The notes: generated by a model from the sequence alone, not told the origin. Positions 51,140-60,372 are shown, counted from the first letter of the stretch. The stretch is DNA of 64,000 bases from Streptococcus uberis (GCF_000785785.1 NZ_JRQN01000009.1:1-64000), one strand, 5' to 3'. Numbers and translations: made by a program.

Positions 51140-51276
51140 AGAAAAAAGGGCACAAAAAAGAGAGTGGGACAGATACCCATGCGGACTTTGTTTTCATTGA
51201 TAAAATCAGTTGCGTCTGATAAATCTTTGTTTGCGATTAATTCTTTTACTTCTTCAAAAAGTTCTTGTGCTTTCAT
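51140..51276 (-). pseudogene. Truncated start of a small gene, followed by a GAGTGGGAC-type repeat end
   Basis: From 51276 on the minus strand the frame reads MKAQELFEEVKELIANKDL and goes on to FINENKVRMG, a charged helical protein start that looks like real coding sequence. At about 51170 it meets GTCCCACTC, part of a sequence also seen at 25105, and what follows (hydrophobic, to 50998) does not look like the same protein. I read it as the remnant of a small gene cut off by a deletion or repeat. No function is known. Confidence 0.45.
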
Positions 51277-51339
51277 GAGACTACATCTTCTGTTTAGTTG
51301 TCTTTGTTTAACCATACCTAGGGATTATAAGCAATTAAT

Positions 51340-52350
51340 TTAGCCTTCAATGACACAAACTGATTCAGGTATAAGAAAATCGTTGGCTATCAGTTGTAAG
51401 TGACCTGTTGATGGATTTCTGGCAAATATACTAATATTGTCTGATTCTTGGTGGGGAATAATGAGATGTTTTTGATTATCTGTTAAAATGAAGTCCCTCG
51501 GTGTATGGCCTTGACTAGGGACAATTTCTAGTAAATCTAGTTGTCCGTCTTTTCTGATCGTATAAACAGCAATCGAATGATGTCCACGGTTACTAGCATA
51601 TAAGTTTTTGCCATCTTTACTAATTCGTATAGCAGCAGTAGCATTAAATCCTTGATAGTCCATAGGTAATGTACTGATCGTTTGGAGTTTTTCAAAATGG
51701 CCTAATCCGTTATAAATAAGCACTTCAACACTAGAATTTAACTCACAAATTAAGTAGGCAATTTTTTCGGTTGGGTGAAAAACCAGGTGTCGAGCACCAG
51801 CACCTGGCTCTGCTTGATAATTAGCAATTTTCTTTAATGTAAAATCACCTAGAACTTCATATGTAGTGACGGAATCTGTCCCTAAGTCACAAGTTACCAA
51901 ATAGTTATCAGAGGTTAGACCAACATAGTGGGCGTGAGCTGATTCTTGATTAGGGTGTGGACCTGCTCCTTCTAATTGAACAGTATCTTTTAGGGTTACG
52001 CTACCTGTCTGATCAATTTGATGGAGACTTATCTGGCCATTATGATAATTAGCGCCATAGACAAGCTGTCTTTTTTCGTCAATTGCTATATGGCAAAGGG
52101 ATGTTCCTTGAATTAGTGCCGAATTAATGAGTTGCCCGTGTTTATTTAGAGCAACTATCCCCCCATTTTCGTTATCATTAGTAGTGACATAGAAATTTTC
52201 CGCAAGAGATTTAGCAATGTAGGTTGAGTTTTTTAGTTTTGCTAATAAGTTAAGATTAGCCAATTGTCCACTTTCTTGATCATAATCGGCTTGATAAATT
52301 CCTTGCGATTGTCGCTTCGTGTAGGTACCAAAATAAATAGGTTTAGGCAT
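51340..52350 (-). CDS. Lactonase family protein (6-phosphogluconolactonase-like)
   Basis: 336 residues, a seven-bladed beta-propeller with repeats and no membrane part. It begins MPKPIYFGTYTKRQSQGIYQ and has the family blocks GAGPHPNQESAHAHY, GAGARHLVFHPT and YASNRGHHSIAVY, whose His, Glu and Arg residues form the active site of YbhE/Pgl-type lactonases. It may hydrolyse 6-phosphogluconolactone in the oxidative pentose phosphate path. The start at 52350 follows TTGGAGG; longer upstream frames have no ribosome site. It is divergent from mutX. Confidence 0.85.
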   Translation of the reverse strand: MPKPIYFGTYTKRQSQGIYQADYDQESGQLANLNLLAKLKNSTYIAKSLAENFYVTTNDNENGGIVALNKHGQLINSALIQGTSLCHIAIDEKRQLVYGANYHNGQISLHQIDQTGSVTLKDTVQLEGAGPHPNQESAHAHYVGLTSDNYLVTCDLGTDSVTTYEVLGDFTLKKIANYQAEPGAGARHLVFHPTEKIAYLICELNSSVEVLIYNGLGHFEKLQTISTLPMDYQGFNATAAIRISKDGKNLYASNRGHHSIAVYTIRKDGQLDLLEIVPSQGHTPRDFILTDNQKHLIIPHQESDNISIFARNPSTGHLQLIANDFLIPESVCVIEG

Positions 52351-52574
52351 AGGTTTCCTCCAATTTCTAATGAAATTATAGCATAAATTAGGCAAAATGG
52401 AGAAGGTGAAATGGGGAAAGAAGGATTTTTCAAAATTTTTAATGCCACTCATAATTGTAACTGATGATTTGATAGCAGTTACTATCCTTGACATGAATAC
52501 AGGTAATAGATAGGCTGTAGTAAAGATAATTAGGAAAAATCCTAGTGATTGATAGCAATATTTTGTTAGACTGG

Positions 52575-52580
52575 TATAAT
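52575..52580 (+). promoter_or_regulatory. Extended -10 promoter of mutX
   Basis: TGGTATAAT with TATAAT at 52575-52580, 28 bases before the start. No clear -35; the gap between the two divergent genes is otherwise unremarkable. Confidence 0.55.
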
Positions 52581-52607
52581 AGATACATATAGAAAAGGAA
52601 GGCAATA

Positions 52608-53096
52608 ATGACACAACTTGCGACAATTTGTTATATAGATAATGGAGATTCTTTGCTATTATTACATCGTAATAAAAAAGAAAATGATGTTCATGAAGGA
52701 AAGTGGATATCAGTAGGTGGTAAAATTGAACCTAGCGAAAGTCCAGATGAGTGTGCTATTCGTGAAATCTACGAAGAAACCCACTTAAAGGTGAAAAAAA
52801 TGGACTTTAAAGGGGTAATTACATTTCCAGAATTCACACCAGGACAGGATTGGTATACCTATGTTTTCAAAGTGACAGAGTTTGAAGGCCAATTGATTTC
52901 AGATCAGGATTCTCGAGAAGGTACTTTAGAATGGGTTCCTTATGATCAAGTTTTGACTAAGCCTACATGGGAAGGTGATTATGAGATTTTTAGATGGATT
53001 TTAGAGGATAAGCCGTTTTTCTCAGCTAAATTTACTTATGATGATAAAAATAACTTGATTGATCAATCAGTGACTTTCTATGGACAAGAAAAATGA
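52608..53096 (+). CDS. mutX: Nudix hydrolase, MutX-type 8-oxo-dGTP diphosphatase
   Basis: 162 residues. Nudix box: GKIEPSESPDECAIREIYEE, with the catalytic RE and EE pairs intact; the Gly normally near its end is replaced (EETHL). It is expected to clear oxidised nucleotides such as 8-oxo-dGTP. The start follows AAAAGGAAGG. It is likely the first gene of an operon with the permease and the TPR gene behind it. Confidence 0.85.
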   Translation: MTQLATICYIDNGDSLLLLHRNKKENDVHEGKWISVGGKIEPSESPDECAIREIYEETHLKVKKMDFKGVITFPEFTPGQDWYTYVFKVTEFEGQLISDQDSREGTLEWVPYDQVLTKPTWEGDYEIFRWILEDKPFFSAKFTYDDKNNLIDQSVTFYGQEK

Positions 53097-53111
53097 GGTA
53101 ATAAAAGATAA

Positions 53112-54293
53112 ATGAATAAAAAAAATAATTCACAATTTTCAGAGAGCTGGTTTTACAAATGGGTTTTAAATAATCAAGCCTTAAGTGCACTTGTTGTAAT
53201 CCTAATATTTTTATTGACGATTTTAGTTTTTACTAAGGTTTCATTCTTATTTAAACCAATTCTATCGTTTCTGACGATTTTGATGCTACCGTTGGTGATA
53301 TCAACTATTTTATACTACTTAACGAAACCATTAGTCGATTTAATTGAGAGTTTGGGACCAAATCGAACGACTTCCATCTCCATTGTTTTTGGTTTGATTA
53401 TTTGTATTTTAGTTTGGGCCTTTTCTGGACTCATTCCTATGATTAGTCATCAAACAACCACTTTTCTTCATGACTTACCTAAGTATGTGGGAACTGTTAA
53501 CGAAGAAGCAACTAAAATTGTAGAAAACAAGTGGTTAATTAATTATCAAACAGAGCTTCAAGATATTCTAACAAATGTCACTAAAAAAGCCTTAGATTAT
53601 GCCCAAAGCTTCTCAAAACATGCTATTGATTGGGTTGGGAATTTTGCAGGTGCGATAGCCCGGATTACCATTTCAATCATCATTACACCATTTATCCTCT
53701 TTTATTTCCTAAGAGATAGTGGCAAAATGAAAGATGGTTTAGTAGAGACACTTCCAACTAACTTGAGAATCCCTATCTCACGTGTGCTAGGAGATATTAA
53801 TAAGCAGCTATCAGGCTATGTTCAAGGTCAAGTAATTGTTGCAATTACTGTAGGTATTATGTTTAGTGTCATGTTTAGTATTGTCGGTTTAAAATATTCG
53901 ATAACATTCGGTATTGCAGCAGGCTTTTTAAATATGATTCCTTATTTAGGGTCTTTTTTAGCTATGGTACCTGTGGTTATTATGGCTTTGGTACAAGGAC
54001 CGCTCATGTTGGTTAAAGTTCTCATCATTTTTACTATTGAGCAAACAATAGAAGGTCGATTTGTTGCACCTTTAGTATTAGGGAATAAGCTAAATATTCA
54101 TCCAATTACTATCATGTTTTTGTTATTAACAGCGGGAGCCATGCTTGGTGTTTGGGGTGTCTTTTTAGTTATTCCTATTTACGCGTCACTTAAAGTTGTA
54201 GTCAAAGAATTATTTGCTTGGTATAAAGGAGTAAGTAGTCTTTACATAGATAAAAAAATTATTGTTGAGGAGAAGCCAGACCATGCAGAATAG
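53112..54293 (+). CDS. AI-2E family transporter (YdbI-type permease)
   Basis: 393 residues, about eight helices with a long cytosolic or outer segment in the middle (about 115-185). The blocks FILFYFLRDSGKMKDGL, GYVQGQVIVA and LNMIPYLGSFLAMVPVV are typical of this family. Its name comes from a proposed autoinducer-2 exporter, but some members are Na+/H+ antiporters, so the substrate is open. Its last 11 bases overlap the start of the TPR gene. Confidence 0.82.
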   Translation: MNKKNNSQFSESWFYKWVLNNQALSALVVILIFLLTILVFTKVSFLFKPILSFLTILMLPLVISTILYYLTKPLVDLIESLGPNRTTSISIVFGLIICILVWAFSGLIPMISHQTTTFLHDLPKYVGTVNEEATKIVENKWLINYQTELQDILTNVTKKALDYAQSFSKHAIDWVGNFAGAIARITISIIITPFILFYFLRDSGKMKDGLVETLPTNLRIPISRVLGDINKQLSGYVQGQVIVAITVGIMFSVMFSIVGLKYSITFGIAAGFLNMIPYLGSFLAMVPVVIMALVQGPLMLVKVLIIFTIEQTIEGRFVAPLVLGNKLNIHPITIMFLLLTAGAMLGVWGVFLVIPIYASLKVVVKELFAWYKGVSSLYIDKKIIVEEKPDHAE

Positions 54294-55515
54294 TGAGAAA
54301 ATGATTGCCTCTCTAGATCAACAAGATTTAGCTCATGCTGAAAAATACTTTGAACGGGCACTTAAAACGGACGAAGATGAAACCCTGTTAGCTTTGGGAG
54401 ACTATTTAGAAAGTATTGGTTTTTTACCACATGCTAAACGTATTTACTTAAAATTAAAAGATAAGTTCCCAGAAGTCAATCTTAATTTAGCACAGATTGT
54501 AGCTGAAGATAATTTGATTGAGGAAGCCTTTCTTTATTTAGATAATATCGATCAAGATAGTCCATACTATGTTAATGCTTTACTTGTTATGGCTGATTTA
54601 TATGATATGGAAGGCTTGACAGATGTTGCACGAGAAAAGCTACTTGAGGCCAGTCAACTGAATCCAGACCCACTGATTATTTTTGGACTGGCAGAAATAG
54701 AGTTGGATTTAAAACACTATAATCAAGCCATTGCTTTATATGCAAAATTGGATAATCGTCAGATTTTAGAAGATACAGGTGTTTCGACTTATCAACGAAT
54801 TGGACGAGCCTATGCTTGTCTTGGCAAGTTTGAAGCAGCCATTGAGTTTTTAGAAAAAACAGTTGAAATAGAGTATGAAGATGACAGTCTGTTTGAACTG
54901 GCTACACTTTTATATGATCAAGGTGAGTATCAAAAAGCTAATCTTTATTTTAAACAATTAGAAACATTAAATCCTGATTTTGTGGGATACGAATACATCT
55001 ATGCTCAAAGCTTGCATGCGGAGCATAAAACAGATCAGGCACTTCGTTTAATTCAACAAGCACTTCGAAAAAATGAATTTGATTCGCAACTATTGTTGTT
55101 GGCCTCACAATTTGCTTTTGAAATGCATGATATGAGCAGTGCAGAAAACTATCTTTTGAAAGCAAAAGAAATCAGTGTGGATAATGATGAGATTTTGATG
55201 AGACTATCTAATCTTTACATTGATGCGCAGCGATTTACAGAAGTAATTGCATTAAATCTTGAAGCGTCAGACAATGTCCTCAGTAAATGGAATTTGGCAA
55301 AAGCGTTGCAAGGTTTGGATAGAGAAGAAGAGGCGTTTTATCTCTATCAACAGTTGGAAGTGGATTTATTAGGAAATCCGGAATTTTTAGGAGACTATGC
55401 TTTTATTTTAAGAGAATTTGGTCAAAGTCAAAAAGCAAAAGACATGGTTGAACTGTACTTGAAATTAATTCCAGACGATTTAAATATGCAACTCTTCTTA
55501 AGTGAGTTAGAGTAA
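54283..55515 (+). CDS. Tetratricopeptide repeat protein
   Basis: 410 residues made of repeated helical pairs of about 34 residues over most of the length (for example ALLALGDYLESIGFLPHAKRI-like and YQRIGRAYACLGKFEAAIEF). No signal peptide or enzymatic domain, so a cytosolic scaffold is likely. The ATG at 54283 follows GAGGAG at a good distance. It is coupled to the permease gene by overlap and ends at a bidirectional terminator. Confidence 0.88.
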   Translation: MQNSEKMIASLDQQDLAHAEKYFERALKTDEDETLLALGDYLESIGFLPHAKRIYLKLKDKFPEVNLNLAQIVAEDNLIEEAFLYLDNIDQDSPYYVNALLVMADLYDMEGLTDVAREKLLEASQLNPDPLIIFGLAEIELDLKHYNQAIALYAKLDNRQILEDTGVSTYQRIGRAYACLGKFEAAIEFLEKTVEIEYEDDSLFELATLLYDQGEYQKANLYFKQLETLNPDFVGYEYIYAQSLHAEHKTDQALRLIQQALRKNEFDSQLLLLASQFAFEMHDMSSAENYLLKAKEISVDNDEILMRLSNLYIDAQRFTEVIALNLEASDNVLSKWNLAKALQGLDREEEAFYLYQQLEVDLLGNPEFLGDYAFILREFGQSQKAKDMVELYLKLIPDDLNMQLFLSELE

Positions 55516-55554
55516 TCTTAGAGTAAATAGAATACTATTTTAAAAACAACATAT

Positions 55555-55586
55555 AAAAAAACTGAACTTTGGGTTCAGTTTTTAGT
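55555..55586. terminator. Bidirectional terminator between the TPR gene and rqcH
   Basis: AAAAACTGAAC, loop TTTGG, GTTCAGTTTTT. It includes the stop codon of rqcH on the minus strand. Confidence 0.85.
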
Positions 55587-57237
55587 TTAATTTCATTTTT
55601 TCAATTTTTTCCTGACTTGGAGTAACCCGTAATGTCTTTTGACCTGTATAAGTAACAAATCCAGGCTTGGCACCAGAAGGTTTATGTAATTTTTTGGCTT
55701 CAATCATGTCGACCTGAACCAAGTTCGATAAGCGACCTTTTGAATAGAATGCCGCTAATTCAGCAGCATCAGTTTTGACTTCGTCGCTAGGGTCTAAATT
55801 ATCCTTGATAATAACATGGCTACCTGGAATGTCTTTGGCATGGAACCATAACTCGCCTTTTTTGGCCATTTTGAAGGTTAATTCTTCATTTTGCAGATTA
55901 TTTCGACCAACCATGATAATTGTTTTGCCGTCACGGGCTAAATATTGTTCCGGCTTTTTGCGCTTGTGGCGTTTATCAACTGATCGGCGTTTCATAAAGC
56001 CGGCTTCAACGAGTTCTTCACGAATGTCAGTAATTTCATCAATTGTTGCTTGCGATAAGTTGTAATCGACACTCTCAAAATAGGCAATACTTTGCTTGGT
56101 TTCATCAATGAGCGTACTTAAGTGTTTTACTGCTTCCTTTAGTTTCTGATATTTTTTGAAATAGCGTTGCGCATTTTGATTTGGAGTGAGGGCAAGATCG
56201 AGAGCAATGGTAATAGGCTGACCAGTATAATAGTTATCTAAAGTTACACTTGCTTTGTTATTTGGAACTAGTGCTAAATAGGTTGTCAGTAACTCGCCTT
56301 TTTGTCTGAACTCTTCGGCATTTTCTGTTGCGATTAATTCAGCTTCTTGCTTAGCTAACTTTTTGATATTTTTCTCTAGCTCAGACTGGACACGATGTAA
56401 AAGGTCGCTTGCTTGTTGTGTAATGCGGTCTTTCTCAGCCTTATCCTGATAGTAATAATCTAAAAGTTGAGACAGTCTTGAAAATTTTTCTAATCTTGAA
56501 TCTGTGAATGCAATGGCAGAGAAGGATTTTTCTGTTAATGTTGGTTTTACTGGTTTATTAAAAAATGCTCTAAAATTATCGAGTTTATCAGTCTTTAAAC
56601 AGGCAGACAACTGACTGGCTGTATCTCGTCCCAAACCTTGAAATAGTCTTTGCAACGATTTGGGTGATAAGTCCTCAGTTTGAAGAATTTCAAATAGGTC
56701 AATGTCAGATAGTGTAAAAGGGTTCTTTGCTTCAGTTTTTGGTGGCTGAATATAGGTTGATCCTGGCAAAATTGTTCGATAGGAATTTTGTGAAAACCCC
56801 ACGTGCTTGATTGATTCGATAATCCTATCTTCAGTTCGATCAATTAAGATGATATTACTGTGTTTACCCATTATTTCAATGATCAAAGTTGCCTTGATCG
56901 CATCTCCGATTTCATTCTTATTTGAAACCCCAATTTCAATGATGCGATCGTTGTCATCTTGTTTTAAGGTCTCAATAACAGCGCCTTGAAGGTATTTACG
57001 CATAATCATCGTAAAGGTATTAGGTGTCTGGGGATTTTGGAAATCATTTTGAGTTACTTGGATGCGCCCAAAGACGGGGTGGGCTGAAATCAGTAATTTA
57101 TAATTTTGTCGATTGTTTCTGATAGTTAGAACTAATTCACTTTGAAAAGGTTGGTTAACCTTTTGAATGCGACCATTTAAGAGATCCTCATTTAGTTCTT
57201 GTGTTAAGTGATGTAAGAAAAAGCCGTCAAATGACAT
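55582..57237 (-). CDS. rqcH: Rqc2/NFACT-family protein RqcH (FbpA/PavA)
   Basis: 551 residues: an NFACT-N domain (about 1-200) beginning MSFDGFFLHHLTQEL, a long coiled-coil middle (about 270-420), and the NFACT-R domain with WFHAKDIPGSHVIIKD near 465-480. It binds split 50S subunits holding stalled peptide and adds C-terminal alanine tails for degradation. In streptococci the same protein (PavA, FBP54) is also found on the surface and binds fibronectin, though it has no signal peptide. Confidence 0.94.
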   Translation of the reverse strand: MSFDGFFLHHLTQELNEDLLNGRIQKVNQPFQSELVLTIRNNRQNYKLLISAHPVFGRIQVTQNDFQNPQTPNTFTMIMRKYLQGAVIETLKQDDNDRIIEIGVSNKNEIGDAIKATLIIEIMGKHSNIILIDRTEDRIIESIKHVGFSQNSYRTILPGSTYIQPPKTEAKNPFTLSDIDLFEILQTEDLSPKSLQRLFQGLGRDTASQLSACLKTDKLDNFRAFFNKPVKPTLTEKSFSAIAFTDSRLEKFSRLSQLLDYYYQDKAEKDRITQQASDLLHRVQSELEKNIKKLAKQEAELIATENAEEFRQKGELLTTYLALVPNNKASVTLDNYYTGQPITIALDLALTPNQNAQRYFKKYQKLKEAVKHLSTLIDETKQSIAYFESVDYNLSQATIDEITDIREELVEAGFMKRRSVDKRHKRKKPEQYLARDGKTIIMVGRNNLQNEELTFKMAKKGELWFHAKDIPGSHVIIKDNLDPSDEVKTDAAELAAFYSKGRLSNLVQVDMIEAKKLHKPSGAKPGFVTYTGQKTLRVTPSQEKIEKMKLN

Positions 57238-57311
57238 GGTTTCTCCCTTCTGTTTTTCTAATCTCCTAATTATAACATAAGTTATATGTTGAAAATAATA
57301 AGAAGAAAGAC

Positions 57312-57339
57312 TTGCAATTTCCTGGATTTAAGATATAAT
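57312..57339 (+). promoter_or_regulatory. Promoter of the trpXYZ leader
   Basis: TTGCAA (57312-57317), a 16-base spacer, TATAAT (57334-57339). It lies 29 bases ahead of the leader ORF. Confidence 0.7.
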
Positions 57340-57367
57340 GTAAAAAAAACATGAGAGGTAGTCCGAG

Positions 57368-57415
57368 ATGATGAACATAATGAAAATTTCTAATTGGCAA
57401 AGCTGGCATAGGTAA
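57368..57415 (+). CDS. Short leader peptide with two Trp codons ahead of trpXYZ
   Basis: 15 codons: MMNIMKISNWQSWHR, then TAA at 57413-57415. The two UGG codons at 10 and 13 lie near the end, as in amino-acid attenuator leaders. GAGAGGT lies 10-15 bases upstream. The tryptophan codons are rare by chance in so short a frame, and the terminator and transporter genes follow at once, which supports a sensing role. Translation itself is unproved. Confidence 0.65.
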   Translation: MMNIMKISNWQSWHR

Positions 57416-57554
57416 AGTTGTGTTTATGGTTTGGCATAGATACGGCTTTTAGAGGTACTCTAAAAAACTATCTGTGCGCGAGTCTTGACTATCAAAAAAG
57501 CGCTTAGTATAACTTACTATGCGCTTTTTCTTTTTATCTCACGAAAGGTTACTT
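57416..57554 (+). promoter_or_regulatory. Attenuator-like leader of trpXYZ with a terminator and competing stems
   Basis: A strong stem: CATAGATA (57435-57442) against TATCTGTG (57469-57476) around TTTTAGAG/CTCTAAAA. Then a terminator: AAGCGC...TAGTA against TACTATGCGCTT and T residues (57495-57536). GCATAG, present inside the leader ORF (57406-57411) and again at 57434-57439, is complementary to CTATGC (57517-57522) in the terminator's right arm, and GCGC at 57476-57479 to GCGC at 57500-57503. Ribosome position on the Trp codons could decide which pairs form. The details are inferred. Confidence 0.62.
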
Positions 57555-58553
57555 ATGAAAAATAAAAATTTAATGGCTACATTACTAATTCTGGTCATAA
57601 TGGTTTGTTCAGCTCTGCTATTAGAAAAGCCAAAAGGCGCTAATCAATTTCTAGACAAAAAGGTTGTCCGTGTTGGTATCTTGCAGCTACTTACCCACGA
57701 AGCTCTAGATCAAATAGAAAAAGGGATTGAGGATGAATTAGGAAAATCAAATAGTTCAAAGGTTAAGATTCAAATCAAATTGATGAATGCTCAAGGAGAC
57801 CAAAGCAAGATACAAACAATGAGTCAACAATTAGCTGGTGGAGCTAGTGATATTTTAGTTGGAATAGCTACACCGGCTGCACAAGGTCTTGCGGCAGCGA
57901 CTAAAGATATTCCAGTTGTTATGTCAGCAATTTCAGATCCAGTCGGAGCTAAGTTGGTATCAAACCTGAAAAAGCCTGAAGGGAATGTGACTGGCTTATC
58001 AAATAGAGTGCCAGTGAAGCAGACGGTTGACTTAATTAAACAGCTAACGCCGACTGTTAAAACAATTGGTATTCTTTATGCAAGTAATGAGGATAATTCG
58101 ATTTCTCAAGTAAATGACTTCAAAGCTATTGCACAGTCAAAAGGTTACACTGTTAAAACCTATGCTGTACCGTCAACTAATGAGGTCTCATCAACCATGT
58201 CAGCTATGGCTGGGAAAGTAGATGCTTTATTTATTCCACAGGATAATACAATTGCTTCAGCATTTGCAACAGTTGTATCGTCAGCTAATGCTGCGACTTT
58301 ACCAATCTATTCTAGTGTGGACACAATGGTTAAAGATGGTAGCGTAGCTTCTATTTCACAAAGTCAGTATCAGTTAGGTGTTGAAACTGCAAAGCAAGTG
58401 AAGGAGTTGATTGCTGGTAAAAAGGTTTCCCAAGTGCCGGTGACAATTGTCGATACAGGTAAACCTGTTCTTAATTTGAAAGCAGCAAAAGCTCTAGGCA
58501 TATCTGTTCCAGACGATTTAAAGAAAGAATCAGATATTTTAGTGAAAGAATAG
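57555..58553 (+). CDS. trpX: Probable tryptophan ABC transporter substrate-binding protein
   Basis: 332 residues. A hydrophobic N-terminal signal helix (about 5-22) without a clear lipobox, then an ABC_sub_bind family domain (EKGIEDELG, SDILVGIATPAAQG, VMSAISDPVGAKLV, LFIPQDNTI) of the type linked with TrpX. The Trp-codon leader upstream supports tryptophan as substrate. The ATG at 57555 follows AAAGG at the right spacing; an upstream ATG at 57519 lies in the terminator and is unlikely. It is followed 12 bases later by trpY. Confidence 0.8.
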   Translation: MKNKNLMATLLILVIMVCSALLLEKPKGANQFLDKKVVRVGILQLLTHEALDQIEKGIEDELGKSNSSKVKIQIKLMNAQGDQSKIQTMSQQLAGGASDILVGIATPAAQGLAAATKDIPVVMSAISDPVGAKLVSNLKKPEGNVTGLSNRVPVKQTVDLIKQLTPTVKTIGILYASNEDNSISQVNDFKAIAQSKGYTVKTYAVPSTNEVSSTMSAMAGKVDALFIPQDNTIASAFATVVSSANAATLPIYSSVDTMVKDGSVASISQSQYQLGVETAKQVKELIAGKKVSQVPVTIVDTGKPVLNLKAAKALGISVPDDLKKESDILVKE

Positions 58554-58565
58554 AAAGGAAAAAAT

Positions 58566-59435
58566 ATGATTATTTCATCCGTATCACAAGGCCTCCTATG
58601 GGGAATTCTCGGTTTAGGGATTTACCTTACTTTTAGAATCTTAAATTTTCCAGATATGACGACTGAAGGTTCCTTTCCTTTGGGAGGTGCCGTTGCTGTC
58701 ACTGTTATGAATCAGGGATATCATCCAATGTTAGCAGTTAGCTTAGGAATGCTTGCAGGCGCATTAGCTGGTCTAGTAACTGGGCTTTTATACACAAAAG
58801 GTAAAATTCCAACTATTCTCGCTGGAATCTTGGTTATGACTTCGTGTAATTCGATTATGTTAATGGTTATGAAGCGTGCTAATTTAGGCCTTCATAATCT
58901 TAAAAGATTGCAAGATTATTTACCATTTAGGCCGGACATTAATCTTCTCTTGATGGGGTTGCTTGCAGTAATTCTTGTCATTTCAGTCTTGATTTATTTT
59001 CTTTATACAGATTTAGGACAAGCTTATATTGCAACTGGAGACAACCGCGAAATGGCTAAAAGTTTTGGTATTAAAACTGACCGTATGGAAGTGATGGGAC
59101 TAGTTGTCTCGAATGCATTAATTGCTTTGGCAGGTTCATTGGTGAGCCAGCAAGATGGCTATGCTGATGTTTCAAAGGGAATTGGTGTCATCGTTATTGG
59201 CTTAGCAAGTATTATAGTTGGTGAAGTTCTGTATTCGACAGGATTAACCTTACTGGAACGACTTATTGCTATTGTTGTTGGATCAATTTTATATCAATTT
59301 TTAATTGCGACAGTAATTGTTTTAGGTTTTAATACTAATTATTTAAAATTATTCAGTGCCATTGTTTTAGCCATCTGTTTGATGGTCCCAGTGATCAGAC
59401 AAAAAATACTTAAGGGAGTGAGGTTAAGCAGATGA
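58566..59435 (+). CDS. trpY: Probable tryptophan ABC transporter permease
   Basis: 289 residues, nine or so helices with short loops, of the branched-chain-like permease type that pairs with ABC_sub_bind proteins. The motif ATGDNREMAKSFGIKTDRM lies in a cytosolic loop that should touch the ATPase. The start follows GAAAGGAAA. It overlaps trpZ by four bases (ATGA). Confidence 0.82.
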   Translation: MIISSVSQGLLWGILGLGIYLTFRILNFPDMTTEGSFPLGGAVAVTVMNQGYHPMLAVSLGMLAGALAGLVTGLLYTKGKIPTILAGILVMTSCNSIMLMVMKRANLGLHNLKRLQDYLPFRPDINLLLMGLLAVILVISVLIYFLYTDLGQAYIATGDNREMAKSFGIKTDRMEVMGLVVSNALIALAGSLVSQQDGYADVSKGIGVIVIGLASIIVGEVLYSTGLTLLERLIAIVVGSILYQFLIATVIVLGFNTNYLKLFSAIVLAICLMVPVIRQKILKGVRLSR

Positions 59436-60193
59436 GTGAAAAAATTATTGAACTAATTGATGCCAGTCTTTTTGTAAACAATGGATTTGATGAGACCAAA
59501 ACAATACTTGATAATGTTTCCTTGACCATTAACAAAGGTGATTTTATTACCATTTTGGGTGGTAACGGAGCTGGAAAATCAACTCTTTTTAACCTTATTG
59601 CAGGAACCTTACTCTTATCTAAAGGCCAAATCCGCATTTTAGGCCATGATGTGACACATTTAGGTGCAGAAAGACGAGCTACTTATTTGTCTCGTGTTTT
59701 CCAGGATCCTAAAATGGGGACAGCTCCACGCATGACTGTAGCAGAAAATCTATTGATTGCTGAAAAAAGAGGCGAAAAAAGACAACTGAGAAAACGTTCT
59801 TTAGTTCACAGAAGTCAGCACTATTTGTCTTTGTTAGCCAAGACGGGTAATGGTTTGGAAAATCATTTAGAAACGCCAACTGGATTATTGTCAGGCGGAC
59901 AAAGACAAGCATTAAGTCTCTTGATGGCAACTATAAAACGACCAGATTTACTACTGTTAGACGAACATACTGCAGCACTAGATCCTAAAACTAGCAAGTC
60001 ATTAATGGCTTTAACGAATCAATTTGTTGAAGAGGATCAGTTAACAGCCCTGATGATTACCCACCACATGGAAGATGCGCTGACTTATGGCAATCGTTTA
60101 ATTGTGATGAAAGATGGAAAGATTATTCAAGACTTAGACTCGTCAGAAAAGGCTAAGATGGTAATCACGGATTATTATCAACTTTTCGAATAG
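59432..60193 (+). CDS. trpZ: Probable tryptophan ABC transporter ATPase
   Basis: 253 residues. Walker [12 protein letters not shown], signature LLSGGQRQALSLL, Walker B LLLLDEHTAALDPKT and the switch His in MITHHMEDAL. The Walker B has His in place of the usual Pro after Glu, a known variant in this subfamily. It is co-translated with trpY and ends before a strong terminator. Confidence 0.85.
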   Translation: MSEKIIELIDASLFVNNGFDETKTILDNVSLTINKGDFITILGGNGAGKSTLFNLIAGTLLLSKGQIRILGHDVTHLGAERRATYLSRVFQDPKMGTAPRMTVAENLLIAEKRGEKRQLRKRSLVHRSQHYLSLLAKTGNGLENHLETPTGLLSGGQRQALSLLMATIKRPDLLLLDEHTAALDPKTSKSLMALTNQFVEEDQLTALMITHHMEDALTYGNRLIVMKDGKIIQDLDSSEKAKMVITDYYQLFE

Positions 60194-60202
60194 AATGAAT
60201 TG

Positions 60203-60229
60203 CTAAGACCAGGTTGGTCTTAGTTTTTA
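60203..60229 (+). terminator. Intrinsic terminator of trpXYZ
   Basis: CTAAGACC, loop AGGTT, GGTCTTAG, then TTTTT. Confidence 0.85.
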
Positions 60230-60277
60230 AATTGTTGAAAGTAGGGTAGTGATTTTCAAGTATATTTTCTTCTTTTA

Positions 60278-60310
60278 TGGTATACTATAAGGGAGTGTAG
60301 CTAAGCTACA
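60278..60310 (+). promoter_or_regulatory. Extended -10 promoter and 5' hairpin of rnjB
   Basis: TGGTATACT (-10 at 60281-60286), then near the transcript start the perfect palindrome TGTAGCTAAGCTACA (60296-60310). A stem at the very 5' end could protect this mRNA from 5' exonucleases such as the RNase J enzymes themselves. That role is a guess. Confidence 0.5.
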
Positions 60311-60372
60311 AAGCAGTAAATCGACTTACAAGTTAAGGACCGTATGTAATAATTATTAAAAAGAGGAGTATC

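Noticed and set aside
57519..57554. Upstream ATG start for trpX (adds MRFFFLSHERLL)
   Set aside because: The ATG lies in the right arm of the terminator hairpin and has no ribosome site; the ATG at 57555 has one and gives a normal signal segment.
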